NCBI RefSeq assembly: GCF_900105385.1
Contig: NZ_LT629772.1
Span: 6,076,001 to 6,140,000, forward strand
Direction: 5' to 3'
Origin: Microlunatus soli
Lineage (GTDB): Bacteria > Actinomycetota > Actinomycetes > Propionibacteriales > Propionibacteriaceae
Length of the DNA: 64,000 nucleotides
Shown: piece by piece, positions 37,449-46,940 of the stretch
How the letters are laid out: each line of letters opens with the position of its first letter
Position numbering within the stretch: position 1 is the stretch's first letter
Notes under the pieces: model-generated
Told to the model about the DNA's origin: nothing
Database searches by the model: none
What the model saw: only the letters and a program-made list of their open reading frames with translations
Position numbers and translations under genes: made by a program

Positions 37449-37479
37449 TCTGCCCGGCACGGTCCGCTTGCGGGCGGCG
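37449..37479. repeat. Dispersed intergenic repeat, copy 2
   Basis: TCTGCCCGGCACGGTCCGCT followed by TGCGGGCGGCG matches the copy at 53362-53392 with two changes and the copy at 34961-34989 with a few. The wider unit here starts near the GTGACACAGCGATTC block at 37396 and fills most of the 289-bp gap between two genes. Confidence 0.6.
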
Positions 37480-37611
37480 CCCGCTGGCGCCTGCCAGAGA
37501 ACCGCTTGCGGACGGGACCTGTTGACGGTTGCTGGAATTCAGCGAACAGACAAGGACGAAATTCGATCAGAGTCCGCTCGAGCTCGATGGCTAGCGGTGT
37601 AAGAAGGTCGC

Positions 37612-38037
37612 ATGCGGGGGCGATTGCTGTTCTTCACCATCATGCTGGTGTTCATCGTGACTGCCCTGGGTGTCGGGGTCGTCAGCAGCTTGATCGAGGA
37701 CGATGGTGATCTCTCCACTGTCACCCTCGGGTCCGGACTCGTCGTGTGCGCCTTCGGGTTGCTGTTGAGCGAGCTTGGTCGACATCGCGGCGGACACATC
37801 CCCTCGGTGTGGGTTGTTGTCATCATCGTTGCGTCAGCGGCTGCACTGGTTGTCGCGTGCCTACAGGTCATCCTCGACTATCGAGACGTCCGTAAGGTCG
37901 TCATCTCGATAGTGGCGGCAGCAGTCGTCATCACGAACTCCATCTACGTAGTCAGTGGCAACCGCCGTGGGCGATTGGGCATGGACAGGCAACCACGTTC
38001 AGACAGTCAGCCACCCTCCGATCGACACTCGAAGTAG
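37612..38037 (+). CDS. Small integral membrane protein, unknown function
   Basis: The 141-residue product has four hydrophobic stretches: about 4-26 (LLFFTIMLVFIVTALGVGVV), 38-55, 65-86 and 92-112. A polar Ser/Arg/Gln tail of about 27 residues follows. AGAAGG 5 nt before the ATG supports the start. No family recognised. It stands alone between a repeat-bearing gap and the recombinase gene. Confidence 0.65.
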   Translation: MRGRLLFFTIMLVFIVTALGVGVVSSLIEDDGDLSTVTLGSGLVVCAFGLLLSELGRHRGGHIPSVWVVVIIVASAAALVVACLQVILDYRDVRKVVISIVAAAVVITNSIYVVSGNRRGRLGMDRQPRSDSQPPSDRHSK

Positions 38038-38107
38038 CGCGAGCCCGGCCGGGCGATCCCGTCTGAGATACCGCCGCGCTCACGCCCGTTGGGGTTATCG
38101 ATGGGGT

Positions 38108-38145
38108 GAGCAGCATCGTGTTGCTCCCCGGTCTGAGTGCCGGGG
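38108..38145. promoter_or_regulatory. Paired dyads upstream of the serine recombinase gene
   Basis: GAGCAGCA (38108-38115) faces TGTTGCTC (38119-38126) with one mismatch. Directly after, CCCCGG (38126-38131) pairs with CCGGGG (38140-38145). They lie 20-60 bp before the recombinase start, where resolvases commonly have res or operator sites, but no full three-subsite res is evident. Confidence 0.35.
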
Positions 38146-38166
38146 TTTGCTCAGGAGGGCTGAGTG

Positions 38167-38826
38167 ATGACGGAATTGCTGGTCGGCTATGCACGGGTGT
38201 CGACCGAGGATCAGGATCTGACGGTTCAGCGTGAGGCGTTGCAACGTCTGGGTGTCGGTGTGGATCGGGTCTATGTTGATCATGGTTTGACTGGTACGAG
38301 TCGGGATCGTCCGGGGTTGCGGCAGGCGATGGCGGCGTGTCGATCTGGTGACACGTTGGTGGTGACGAAGCTGGACCGGTTGGCCAGGTCGGTGCCGGAT
38401 GCGCGGGCGATCGGGGAGGAGTTGACGACGGCTGGGGTCCGGTTGAGTCTGGGTGGCTCGGTCTATGACCCCAACGACGCGATCGGTCGGCTGTTGTTCA
38501 ACGTGTTGGCTATGGTCGCTGAGTTTGAAGCCGATCTGATCCGGATGCGGACCGTGGAAGGGATGCGGGTCGCGAAGGCGAAGGGGCATCTGCGGGGGAA
38601 GTTGCCGAAGTTGAGTGTTCGGCAGGAAGCTCATCTGGTCGAGTTGATGAACTCGGGCCGGTACAGCACCGGTGAAGTGGCGGAGTTGTTCGGTGTTGCG
38701 CGGTCGACGGTATATCGGGCACAGCAGCGTGCCCTGGCGAAAGGCGCCGGAGCAGCGGCGGCTGATCGCGACTGGGTAGCCGCTGAGAAGCCGGACCCTG
38801 GTTCCGGGCCCGTCGTTGCCGTGTGA
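38167..38826 (+). CDS. Serine recombinase (resolvase/invertase family)
   Basis: The 219-residue protein is a small serine recombinase. The nucleophile Ser12 is in VGYARVSTEDQDL, the arginine-bearing motif is LDRLARSVPDARAIGEEL, and a C-terminal helix-turn-helix (STGEVAELFGVARSTVYRAQ) binds DNA. A 35-residue Ala-rich tail follows the HTH. AGGAGG lies 8 nt before the ATG at 38167. It is not part of a visible Tn3-type transposon: no tnpA is nearby. It may resolve or invert local DNA or be a remnant of the event that built this accessory block. Confidence 0.88.
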   Translation: MTELLVGYARVSTEDQDLTVQREALQRLGVGVDRVYVDHGLTGTSRDRPGLRQAMAACRSGDTLVVTKLDRLARSVPDARAIGEELTTAGVRLSLGGSVYDPNDAIGRLLFNVLAMVAEFEADLIRMRTVEGMRVAKAKGHLRGKLPKLSVRQEAHLVELMNSGRYSTGEVAELFGVARSTVYRAQQRALAKGAGAAAADRDWVAAEKPDPGSGPVVAV

Positions 38827-38845
38827 CCGGGTCGTGCCCGTTGAA

Positions 38846-38887
38846 GCTGCCCGGACGTGTGACCGGCAACGAGCGTGTCCGGGCAGC
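38846..38887. terminator. Perfect 11-bp stem after the recombinase gene
   Basis: GCTGCCCGGAC at 38846-38856 pairs perfectly with GTCCGGGCAGC at 38877-38887 around a 20-nt loop, starting 20 nt after the recombinase stop. A factor-independent terminator without T-run is likely; a recombination-site role cannot be excluded. Confidence 0.6.
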
Positions 38888-39083
38888 CCACGACGCGGCC
38901 TCAGGACGAACGCTGATCGGGCGGCGTCCCCGGGGCAGGGGAGTCCGCGCGGGGCCTTCCCGGTTGCGGGCGCCGCTCCCCGGTCTCAATCTTCCCGTGT
39001 CCATCACCCACCTACGTGAATCCTCGTTCCCTGAGGTGGGAGAACCAACCTGGCAGCCCTCGTGGTCTGGGAGCCCGGACAGC

Positions 39084-39376
39084 TCAATCGGATGACGTGA
39101 GGCCCCGGATGTTCGCACCGGGCGGTTGCCTTGCAGTCCGCTCACGCAACCACCTAGTGGTGCCAGCAGCCATGCCCCGCGACTTGGGCGTCTGGTGCAC
39201 GGGGACCACGATCAGCGAAGCCTCACCCTCCAGGGACCACTTGATGGCGTGATAGACCGCTGACAGCGATTCGGTGCTGTCCACGGCGACCAGCCGGGCG
39301 CCACAAGCCGAGCCTCGTGCCACGGCCCCTCCAGGTCAGGCAGGTCCTCCGAGGTCCAAGCGAGATACACAGTCAT
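39084..39376 (-). pseudogene. Small conserved-type protein gene with a single-base frameshift
   Basis: One frame from the ATG at 39376 reads MTVYLAWTSEDLPDLEGPWH and on to EARLVAPG. The continuation is in the next frame, from LVAVDSTESLSAVYHAIKWS to VVPVHQTPKSRG, and ends at 39084. Joined at about 39291-39297, where one C seems missing from GGCTGG, the product would be about 97 residues. I know no function for it. The shift may be a true mutation or a sequencing error. It is downstream of the UvrA-like gene on the same strand. Confidence 0.45.
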
Positions 39377-39471
39377 GCCTTCATCTTTCATGACATGTAC
39401 GGATTCTTCTTGGCGTGATGCCTCCGAGCCCGCGCGGCAGCCTGACGGCACACCGGCCGCCCGCACCCAGC

Positions 39472-41838
39472 TCATGTCCGCTCGAGCCGCCGCGAGAGGT
39501 AGGGCGCGGTCGCGCTGCCCTCGGCCCTCGCGATGTCGGCCGGCGTGCCGGTCGCGACAACCCGACCGCCGGCATCTCCTCCGCCCGGACCGAGATCGAT
39601 GACCCAGTCCGCGGTGGCGATCGCGTCGAGGTCGTGCTCGACGAGGACCACCGTGTTGCCGGCGTCGACGAGCCGGTGCAGCTGGCGCAGCAGCAGAGCG
39701 ATGTCTGCGGGGTGGAGTCCGGAGGTCGGCTCGTCGAGCAGGTAGAGGGCATGGCCGCGGTGAGCGCGCTGGAGCTCGGCGGCGAGCTTGATGCGCTGTG
39801 CCTCCCCGCCGCTGAGCTCGGTCGCCGGCTGTCCAAGTCGCAAATAGCCCAGACCCACCTCGCGAAGCGTCTGGAGGCTGCGTGCGGCGGCCGGTACGTC
39901 GGCCAGGAACGTGGCGGCGTCGTCGACGGACAGGTCGAGGACCTCCGCGATGCTCTTGCCGCGGTAGGTGATCTGGAGCGTCTCGGGGTTGTAGCGATCG
40001 CCGTGGCACGTCGGGCAGGGAGCGTAGGTGCCAGGCAGAAACAGTAGCTCGACGGAGACGAATCCCTCGCCCTGACAGGTCTCGCAGCGGCCCCCGGCGA
40101 CGTTGAAGGAGAAGCGGCCGGCGCCGTAGCCGCGGGCCCGGGCCGCGTCCGTGGCGGCGTACAACTTCCGCACGGCATCGAACATCCCCGTGTAGGTCGC
40201 GAGGTTGGACCGCGGCGTCCGGCCGATCGGGCGCTGATCGACCAATACCAGTCGGTCGAACGACTCACGAGCAGTCGGGTCCTCGGCCAGGACCTGGGTG
40301 ACCAGGGTCGACTTGCCGGACCCGGACACCCCGGTGACGGCGGTCAGCACGCACAGCGGGATATCGACGGACAGGTCGCGCAGGTTGTGGCGATGTACGC
40401 CGGTCAGTCGCAGCCAGCCCTGCGGGGCCCGCGCATCGTGCACGAGCCGCTCAGCGCGACCGAACAGGTAGGCGCTCGTGACCGACTCAGTCACGTCCTC
40501 CAGGCCCGCGACAGGGCCGCTGTGAAGCACTCGACCTCCGGCCTCGCCCGCACCCGGGCCGATATCGACGACCCAATCTGCTCGTCGTACGACGTCGAGG
40601 TCGTGCTCCACGACGAACAGTGTGTTGCCGGACGCCTTGAGGCGGTCCAGGACATCCAGCAGCGGCTCCGCGTCGGCCGGGTGCAGGCCGGCGAAGGGCT
40701 CGTCCAGGACGTAGACGACTCCGAACAGACCCGAACGCAGCTGGGTGGCGATCCGCAGGCGCTGCGCCTCTCCGGGCGACAGCGTCGTCGAGCTCCGTCC
40801 CAGGCTGAGATAACCCAGGCCCAGATCGAGGAGCACCTCGACGCGCGCGACCAGGTCAGTGCAGATCCGCGCCGCGACCGCTTCGGCACCCGCGGGCCGC
40901 TCAGCGACCGGGCGCAGCAGAGCCACCAGCGCTGTGAAGGGCAGGTTGTTGACCTCGGCGATCGAACGCCCGAGAAAGGTCACCGCGAGGGCCTCGGGCC
41001 GTAGTCCACTGCCCTGGCAATCCGGGCAGGGCGCTTCCTCCACGAACCGCATGGCCCGCTTGCGCATCCGCTCGCTCGTGGAGTCGGCCAGCACGTGCAT
41101 GACGTGGCTGCGCGCGCTCCAGAACTTCCCGTAGTAGCCGTGGTCGACGCGACCTGGTTCCGGCTCGATGAGCACCGAGGGCTGCTCGTCGGTGAACAGC
41201 AGCCAGTCGCGGTCCCGCTTCCTGAGACTGTGCCACGACTTGTCGACGTCGATGCCGAGCCCCATCACGATGCTGCGCAGGTTGGCGCCCTGCCACGCGC
41301 CCGGCCAGGCGGCGATCGCCCCTTCACGGATGCTCAGTGACGGGTCCGGGACAAGCAGCTCCTCGGTGACGTCGTGGACGACGCCCAGGCCGTGGCAGCG
41401 CGCGCACGCGCCCGCGCTGGTGTTGGGCGAGAACGCCTCGGCCGCGAGGTGATCGGCACCAGCCGGGTAATCGCCGGCCCGCGAGTAGAGGATCCGCAGC
41501 AGGTTGGACAGCGTGGTGATGGTGCCGACCGACGAGCGTGAGGTGGCCGCGCCCCGGCGCTGCTGAAGCGCGACCGCAGGCGGCAGGCCGGTGATCTCCT
41601 GGACGTGCGGGGCACCGACCTGCTGCAGCAGCCGGCGCGCGTAGGGCGCGACCGACTCGAAGTAGCGGCGCTGCGCCTCGGCGTACAGCGTTCCGAAGGC
41701 CAGCGACGACTTCCCCGACCCAGAGATCCCGGTGAACGCCACCATCACGTTGCGAGGAATGTCCACGTCAATGTTGCGCAGGTTGTTCTCATTGGCACCG
41801 CGGACACGCACAAAGCCATCGGTCGCATCGGTGGTCAC
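39472..41838 (-). CDS. UvrA-like ABC ATPase (class II, excinuclease A paralogue)
   Basis: The 788-residue protein has two UvrA-type ATPase halves. Walker A motifs are GISGSGKSS and GVSGSGKST, signatures are LSPGEAQR and LSGGEAQR, and Walker B motifs are VYVLDEPFAGLH and LYLLDEPTSGLH. Zinc-binding pairs CARCHGLG, CPDCQGSG, CETCQGEG and CPTCHGDR are present. It is about 150 residues shorter than housekeeping UvrA, consistent with loss of the UvrB-interaction region seen in UvrA2/DrrC-type proteins linked to tolerance of DNA-binding drugs. The GTG at 41838 follows GGGGG and fits the family N-terminus; the in-frame extension to 41946 is non-homologous. Confidence 0.88.
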   Translation of the reverse strand: MTTDATDGFVRVRGANENNLRNIDVDIPRNVMVAFTGISGSGKSSLAFGTLYAEAQRRYFESVAPYARRLLQQVGAPHVQEITGLPPAVALQQRRGAATSRSSVGTITTLSNLLRILYSRAGDYPAGADHLAAEAFSPNTSAGACARCHGLGVVHDVTEELLVPDPSLSIREGAIAAWPGAWQGANLRSIVMGLGIDVDKSWHSLRKRDRDWLLFTDEQPSVLIEPEPGRVDHGYYGKFWSARSHVMHVLADSTSERMRKRAMRFVEEAPCPDCQGSGLRPEALAVTFLGRSIAEVNNLPFTALVALLRPVAERPAGAEAVAARICTDLVARVEVLLDLGLGYLSLGRSSTTLSPGEAQRLRIATQLRSGLFGVVYVLDEPFAGLHPADAEPLLDVLDRLKASGNTLFVVEHDLDVVRRADWVVDIGPGAGEAGGRVLHSGPVAGLEDVTESVTSAYLFGRAERLVHDARAPQGWLRLTGVHRHNLRDLSVDIPLCVLTAVTGVSGSGKSTLVTQVLAEDPTARESFDRLVLVDQRPIGRTPRSNLATYTGMFDAVRKLYAATDAARARGYGAGRFSFNVAGGRCETCQGEGFVSVELLFLPGTYAPCPTCHGDRYNPETLQITYRGKSIAEVLDLSVDDAATFLADVPAAARSLQTLREVGLGYLRLGQPATELSGGEAQRIKLAAELQRAHRGHALYLLDEPTSGLHPADIALLLRQLHRLVDAGNTVVLVEHDLDAIATADWVIDLGPGGGDAGGRVVATGTPADIARAEGSATAPYLSRRLERT

Positions 41839-41999
41839 GTGCTGCCCCCGTCGGTCGCTCTCGGTTTGCTCTACAGCAAAGTATCGCGTTCCCCGAAGAG
41901 TGCTTGAGACTCCCACAGCGAAACGGGCCCGCCCTCCGAAGCCCACTGTGAGTTGGTGTACGCAAGCATCAAGGTCGGCGAGTGGGTGAGGAGCACCGT

Positions 42000-43171
42000 A
42001 TGTGTGACGATGATCTCGGCAATGCGGATGAGCAAGCAGCCGAAGACACAGCAGATCGGTCGGTCGGAACGCTGGAGTTGTTCTTCGACCTGGTCTTCGT
42101 CTACGCGATGTCGCAGGTCACTGTCCTGATGCTCGCGGACATCTCCTGGGGGGGCGGGGGGCGGCCGCGGGATTCTGGCGCTCGCTGCTGTGTGGTGGGC
42201 GTGGGCCTGCTACGCCTGGCTGACGAACACTTCCGACCACGACGGACCCGGGCCTCGCCTGCTGCTCTTTCTCGCGATGGCGGCCATGCTGATGGCCGCG
42301 GTCGCGCTGCCGCAGGCGTTCGGCGCGCGGGCGCTGGTCTTTGCGCTTGCATTCCTGGCGGTCCGACTGATCCACGTCGTGCTGCTGGCTCTTGACGTGC
42401 GGGGCGAGGCGGACGTGGGTTCGGCCGCGCTGCGACTAGTCCCCACCCTGCTCGCCGGCCCGGCAGTGCTGGTGGCCGGCGGCGTTCTTCGACGCGCCAG
42501 AACGAGAGTTGCTGTGGATCGTGGCCGCGGTGATGGATCTGTCGGGGCCGGTCCTGGTCGGGACCACCGGTTGGAGCGTGACACCTGCCTACTTCGTGGA
42601 GCGGCACGGGCTGATCATCATCATCGCGCTGGGTGAGGCGATCGTCGGGGTAGGCGCTGGCGCCGAAGCCGCTCTTCCGCGCCCGAGTGTTGTGACGGCC
42701 GTCCTCCTCGCCGTGCTGATCGCGGCCGGTCTGTGGTGGTCCTACTTCGGATATCTGCGCGGCGGTGCCGAACGACGGCTGCGCGGCACCACTGATCGGG
42801 AGCGGTCAAGGCTCGCGCGCGACTCCTACAGCTACCTTCATCTGCCGCTCGTGGCCGGGTTGGTGTTCTTCGCTCTCGGGGTGCACGAAGCAGTCGCGGC
42901 ACCGGGGGAACCACTCCCCTTGTTGCCGGCCGTCGCCCTGGCCGGTGGCGTCGCGATGTTCTACGTCGGCGACGTCGCCTACCGATGGCGCGACCACCAC
43001 CAGCTCGCCACCGGTCGCCTGGTGGCCGCAGTGGGGGCTGCTTCGCTGATCCCGGTCGCGGTGGTGGCGCCTGCTTCGGCGGCGCTCGCCGGGCTAACCC
43101 TCGTCTGCTTGCTGCACACCAGCTGGGAACTCTGGCACCACCCGGCGATCGGCCCGGTCGACGACTCCTGA
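42000..43171 (+). pseudogene. Low-temperature-requirement A (LtrA) family membrane protein gene with two frameshifts
   Basis: Three successive plus-strand frames make one LtrA protein. Frame one runs from the ATG at 42000 (GAGGAG 6 nt upstream) through TLELFFDLVFVYAMSQVTVL to about 42150. Frame two covers about 42170-42490 (WWAWACYAWLTNTSDHDGPG to FALAFLAVRLIHVVLLALDV). Frame three covers about 42500-43171 (HGLIIIIALGEAIVGVGAGA to the end). The first shift falls in a G-rich run at 42149-42168. LtrA proteins have about ten membrane helices and no firm function. Either decay or homopolymer sequencing error explains the breaks. Confidence 0.7.
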
Positions 43172-43223
43172 TCGTCCAGTGCCATCGCCGCGCAGGCTCT
43201 CGCAACTACGGCTTGGGACTACC

Positions 43224-44873
43224 TCACCGCACGGCGTTTCGCAGGGGCTCGCCGACGGAGGCACGGCGCAGTCGCCACGCGCGTGTCGCCAGGTGGAGGT
43301 TGAGTTGTGCCTCGACGTCGTTGAGGTCGTGGCCCGAGATCTCGGTGATGCGGCTGATTCGGTAGCGCAGTGTGTTGCGGTGGATGGTGAGCGTCGTTGA
43401 CGTGTCGGCGTACTTGCCCCCGTGGTCAAGGTAGGCCGCTAGCGTGGGGACGAGCTCGGTGCCGTGGCGACGGTCGTAGCTCAATAGGTCGCCGAGCCAG
43501 TCCCTGATGAGGCGCTCGACTTCCTCAGCGTTGCCGTCGAGGGCGAGCAGCCGGTCTACTCCCAAGTCGGCGTAGGCGATGAAGCCATACGGATCGTGGG
43601 ACTGCTGACGAGCCCTGAGTGCTCGTTGGGCTTGCTCATACGCACGTGGGATCTGTTCCGGCGAGTTGGCCGGCTCCCCCTTGGCGATCACACCGTTGGT
43701 GTCGCCGTAGGCGCGCGACAAGTCGTTGAACAAGCGGCCCATGTCGACACCTCGATGGGCGAGGGCGACGACCAGTCCCCGGTTCCGGACGACCAAGCAG
43801 GGCAGTCGCTGACGAGCCATGGCCATCCGGAGGTGATCGACGTCGCGGTCGTGCCCGCGGTGACCCCGCTCGGAGGACCATGCGCACACAATCAGGTCGT
43901 GCGGAACGCCAAGGTCGTGGCCCTGAGCGGATGCCCGGTCCACGGCAACGTCGGCCGGGAGCCCTTCAAGAAGGTCGTCGAGGAGGTCTCGACTCAGTCG
44001 GTTCTCCAGTTCATTCATCGCCGCGGCCTTAGCCCTCAGCAGCCCCAGTGCGACGCCCGCGTACCGCAGAGCGAATGATGCGTCGTCTCGGTCTTTGTCC
44101 GGTGGCACCTCGAGTTCGATCGTGCCGAGTTCGGGGCGTCCGCCGATGACCTCCTCGAGCGAGGTTCGCTCGAGGAGCGGTTGGTACCGACCGGCGACCG
44201 TGATCCGGGTCGTCTCGTGCCCGAATCTGTCCCGCAGCACGACAGCGGAGCCAGTGAGCCGGCTGAGTGAGGTGGCCACGTCGAGCTCAGTCCCGGTCGT
44301 GGATAGTCGGGCGAACTCCTCAAGCACCCCCTCACGGTGCTGCAGCGCCGCGACGGTGCGCGCCATCTCGTTATTGGCTGCATCGAGTTCGTGGGCGCGT
44401 CGGCGGTGGCGCTCGTGCACCTGCGCGTCCGCGAGCGCCGTCCCGAGGAGATCGCCCAACCGTTCGATGACGAACAGTTGTTCGGGGTCGGGCCGGGCGA
44501 AGCTGCGAAGGACCAGTCGGCCCGGGGCGCCGTTCAAGACCGCCACAGCCGTCGTCGACGTCCAGGAGTCCCCGTTGCCCTGCACGAATACCCGTTCACC
44601 GGTTGAGGGGCTCGGTTCCGCCGGCTTCGTTGGCTCCCCGGGGGGCAGGGTGATCCACTCCCGGTCCCGCTGGAAGGTGACGTGAACCAACTGGCAGCCG
44701 GTCACCGACTCGACCTCACGCTTCAGGACGTTGATGACCTCGTCCACGTCGTGACGTTGCATCATCGCCATGGACATCACCAGCAGCCCATCGAGGCGGG
44801 TGAGGGCACGCCGCAGATCCAGCTCGCCGGTTGGCACCACGGTTCCGGTTGTGGCGGGCTCGCAGACGGTCAT
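43224..44873 (-). CDS. PucR/CdaR-type transcriptional regulator with GAF-like sensor region
   Basis: From the ATG at 44873 the product is 549 residues. A GAF-like region (about 30-170) precedes a central PucR/GGDEF-like domain, and a C-terminal HTH_30 (TLTIHRNTLRYRISRI) binds DNA. AYGDTNGVIAKGEPANSPEQ lies in the central domain. An in-frame start at 45023 would add 50 Arg-rich residues without homology; I prefer 44873, preceded by AGGG. It is divergent from the alcohol-dehydrogenase operon and may control it in response to a small metabolite, an inference from position. Confidence 0.85.
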   Translation of the reverse strand: MTVCEPATTGTVVPTGELDLRRALTRLDGLLVMSMAMMQRHDVDEVINVLKREVESVTGCQLVHVTFQRDREWITLPPGEPTKPAEPSPSTGERVFVQGNGDSWTSTTAVAVLNGAPGRLVLRSFARPDPEQLFVIERLGDLLGTALADAQVHERHRRRAHELDAANNEMARTVAALQHREGVLEEFARLSTTGTELDVATSLSRLTGSAVVLRDRFGHETTRITVAGRYQPLLERTSLEEVIGGRPELGTIELEVPPDKDRDDASFALRYAGVALGLLRAKAAAMNELENRLSRDLLDDLLEGLPADVAVDRASAQGHDLGVPHDLIVCAWSSERGHRGHDRDVDHLRMAMARQRLPCLVVRNRGLVVALAHRGVDMGRLFNDLSRAYGDTNGVIAKGEPANSPEQIPRAYEQAQRALRARQQSHDPYGFIAYADLGVDRLLALDGNAEEVERLIRDWLGDLLSYDRRHGTELVPTLAAYLDHGGKYADTSTTLTIHRNTLRYRISRITEISGHDLNDVEAQLNLHLATRAWRLRRASVGEPLRNAVR

Positions 44874-45202
44874 CTCTTGATCCCTGGCCGGCTCGCCCGG
44901 GGTCCCCCTGTGCCGTAGGGACCCCACAGATCGTCGCACTGAGCGGCGACGCCTCGGTACATGCAGCACGGATGTATCCCGGGATCCAGTCCGAGTCCGT
45001 GATAGCTCATCGGTCCTCATCAACTCTCGGGGGCAGCGTCGCGCTCACCGTACCCCTTGCCCAGCGCACCCACCCGCGGGGAGTTGTGCACTCGAACCAA
45101 ATCATGCCCCGGGACTTTGGCCTGGTGCGCTCATGACTTCTTGGTGGTCGGCGACGAGCGTGGACTGCTCGGAGTCACCGACGCAACGATTGGAGATTCG
45201 CC
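44874..45202. other. Divergent regulatory region of 329 bp
   Basis: This gap separates the PucR-type regulator from the zinc-dehydrogenase operon and should hold both promoters. GGAG at 45192-45195 is the ribosome-binding site of the dehydrogenase gene. I see no confident -35/-10 pair and no coding region. Confidence 0.5.
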
Positions 45203-46369
45203 ATGAAGGCTGTCGTCTATCAGGGACCCAAGGATGTCGCGGTCACGGACGTTCCGGACGCCGAGATCGAACGGCCCACCGATGTGCTGGTCAAGATCAC
45301 AACGACGAACATTTGCGGCTCGGACCTGCACATGTACGAGGGGCGGACCTCCTTCGAGAAGGGCCGGACGTTCGGCCACGAGAACATGGGAGAGGTGGTG
45401 GAGATCGGCAAGGGAGTAGAGAAGATCAAGGTGGGCGACCGGGTCGTGCTGCCGTTCAACATCTCGTGCGGGTTCTGCAAGAACTGCGAGCGCGGGCTCA
45501 CGAACTACTGCCTGACGACGCAACCTGACCCATCGGCCGCCGGTGCGGCCTACGGCTTCGCCGAAATGGGCCCGTACGGCGGCGGGCAGGCAGAACTGCT
45601 CCGGGTGCCCTTCGGCGACCACAACGCACTGCGCCTGGGTGAAGACGCGCAGGACAAGGAGAACGACTACGTCATGCTCTCCGACATCTTCCCCACCGGT
45701 TACCACGCCACCGAGATGGCCGGCGTGATCCCGGGCGACAGCGTCGTGATCGCTGGAGCCGGTCCGGTGGGTCTGATGGCTGCGCTGTCCGCGACGATCA
45801 AGGGCGCCGCGAAGGTCATGGTGGTCGATCGCCACCCCGACCGGCTCGCGCTGGCCGAGCAGATCGGAGCGATCGCCATCGACGACTCCAAGACCGACCC
45901 CGTGCAGGCTGTGCTGGACGAGACCATGGGGCTCGGAGCCGACCGTGGCTGCGAGTGCGTGGGCTACCAGGCCCACGACCCGCAGGGGAACGAAGACCCG
46001 GCTGCCACCTTGAACATGCTCATCAACTCGGTGCGTTTCACCGGCGGGATCGGCACCGTCGGCGTGTTCGTCCCCCAGGACCCGGGGGCCAAGGGCGAAT
46101 TGGCCAAGCAGGGCAAGGCGGCCATCGACTTCGGCACCCACTGGTTCAAGGGACAGACCATGGGCAACGGTCAGTGCCCGGTCAAGAAGTACAACCGCCG
46201 GCTGCGTGACCTGATCGCGGCTGACAAGGCGAAGCCGTCCTGGATCGTCTCCCACGAGATCTCGCTGGACCAGGCCGCCGACGCCTACAGGAACTTCGAC
46301 TCCAGGTCCGAGGGCTGGACCAAGGTCGTCATCAAGCCGGGCATGTCCGACGGAAAGAAGACAAACTGA
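45203..46369 (+). CDS. Zinc-dependent dehydrogenase, glutathione-independent formaldehyde-dehydrogenase-like
   Basis: The 388-residue medium-chain dehydrogenase begins MKAVVYQGPKDVAVTDVPDA. The catalytic zinc site is NICGSDLHMYEGRTSF with the GHENMG motif. The four structural-zinc cysteines are in CGFCKNCERG plus YC, and the NAD-binding loop is VVIAGAGPVGLMAA. The insertion containing DPQGNEDPAATLNMLINSVR and the C-terminal GTHWFKGQTMGNGQCPVKKY match the FdhA-like subgroup that oxidises formaldehyde or other aldehydes. It is the first gene of a three-gene operon with a PfpI-like and an ABM protein. Confidence 0.92.
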   Translation: MKAVVYQGPKDVAVTDVPDAEIERPTDVLVKITTTNICGSDLHMYEGRTSFEKGRTFGHENMGEVVEIGKGVEKIKVGDRVVLPFNISCGFCKNCERGLTNYCLTTQPDPSAAGAAYGFAEMGPYGGGQAELLRVPFGDHNALRLGEDAQDKENDYVMLSDIFPTGYHATEMAGVIPGDSVVIAGAGPVGLMAALSATIKGAAKVMVVDRHPDRLALAEQIGAIAIDDSKTDPVQAVLDETMGLGADRGCECVGYQAHDPQGNEDPAATLNMLINSVRFTGGIGTVGVFVPQDPGAKGELAKQGKAAIDFGTHWFKGQTMGNGQCPVKKYNRRLRDLIAADKAKPSWIVSHEISLDQAADAYRNFDSRSEGWTKVVIKPGMSDGKKTN

Positions 46370-46370
46370 C

Positions 46371-46940
46371 ATGGCAGCAGATCTGCAGGGCAAGAGAGTC
46401 GCGATCCTCGCCGCGGACGGGGTCGAGCGCGTCGAACTCGAGCAACCCCGCGAGGCTCTGGACAGGGCCGGCGCTCGGACCGAGGTCCTCTCGATCCACG
46501 ACGGCGAGATCAAGGCCCGTAAGAACGACCTGGATGAAGCGGGCACGTTCACCGTCGACGGGCTGGTCGCCGACGCCTCGGTGGCCGACTACGACGCCTT
46601 GGTGCTTCCGGGCGGCACGGTGAACCCCGACAAGCTCCGGGTCGACGAGGGCGCCGTTTCCTTCGTCCGCGACTTCGTCGAGAGCGGCAAGCCAGTGGCG
46701 GCGATCTGTCACGGGCCGTGGACGTTGATCGAGGCCGGCGTGGCCACCGGTCGCACCCTGACGTCCTTCCCGAGCATTCGCACCGACCTGCGCAACGCCG
46801 GCGCCGACGTCGTCGACCAGGAGGTCGTGGTCGACAAGAATCTCATCACCAGCCGCTCGCCCGAGGACCTGCCGGCGTTCTCCGAGGCGATAGTGTCCCA
46901 ACTCGCGGGCACCACGACAAAGGAAGAGGAGAAGTCATGA
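46371..46940 (+). CDS. DJ-1/PfpI family protein (type 1 glutamine amidotransferase-like)
   Basis: The 189-residue protein starts 1 nt after the dehydrogenase stop. The nucleophile-elbow cysteine is in AAICHGPWTLIEAG, and the family segments GKRVAILAADGVERVELEQP, DYDALVLPGGTVNPDKLR and NLITSRSPEDLPAFSEAI are complete. PfpI/DJ-1 members act as stress-linked hydrolases, glyoxalases or deglycases. A role in handling reactive aldehydes fits its operon, though this is inferred. Confidence 0.92.
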   Translation: MAADLQGKRVAILAADGVERVELEQPREALDRAGARTEVLSIHDGEIKARKNDLDEAGTFTVDGLVADASVADYDALVLPGGTVNPDKLRVDEGAVSFVRDFVESGKPVAAICHGPWTLIEAGVATGRTLTSFPSIRTDLRNAGADVVDQEVVVDKNLITSRSPEDLPAFSEAIVSQLAGTTTKEEEKS

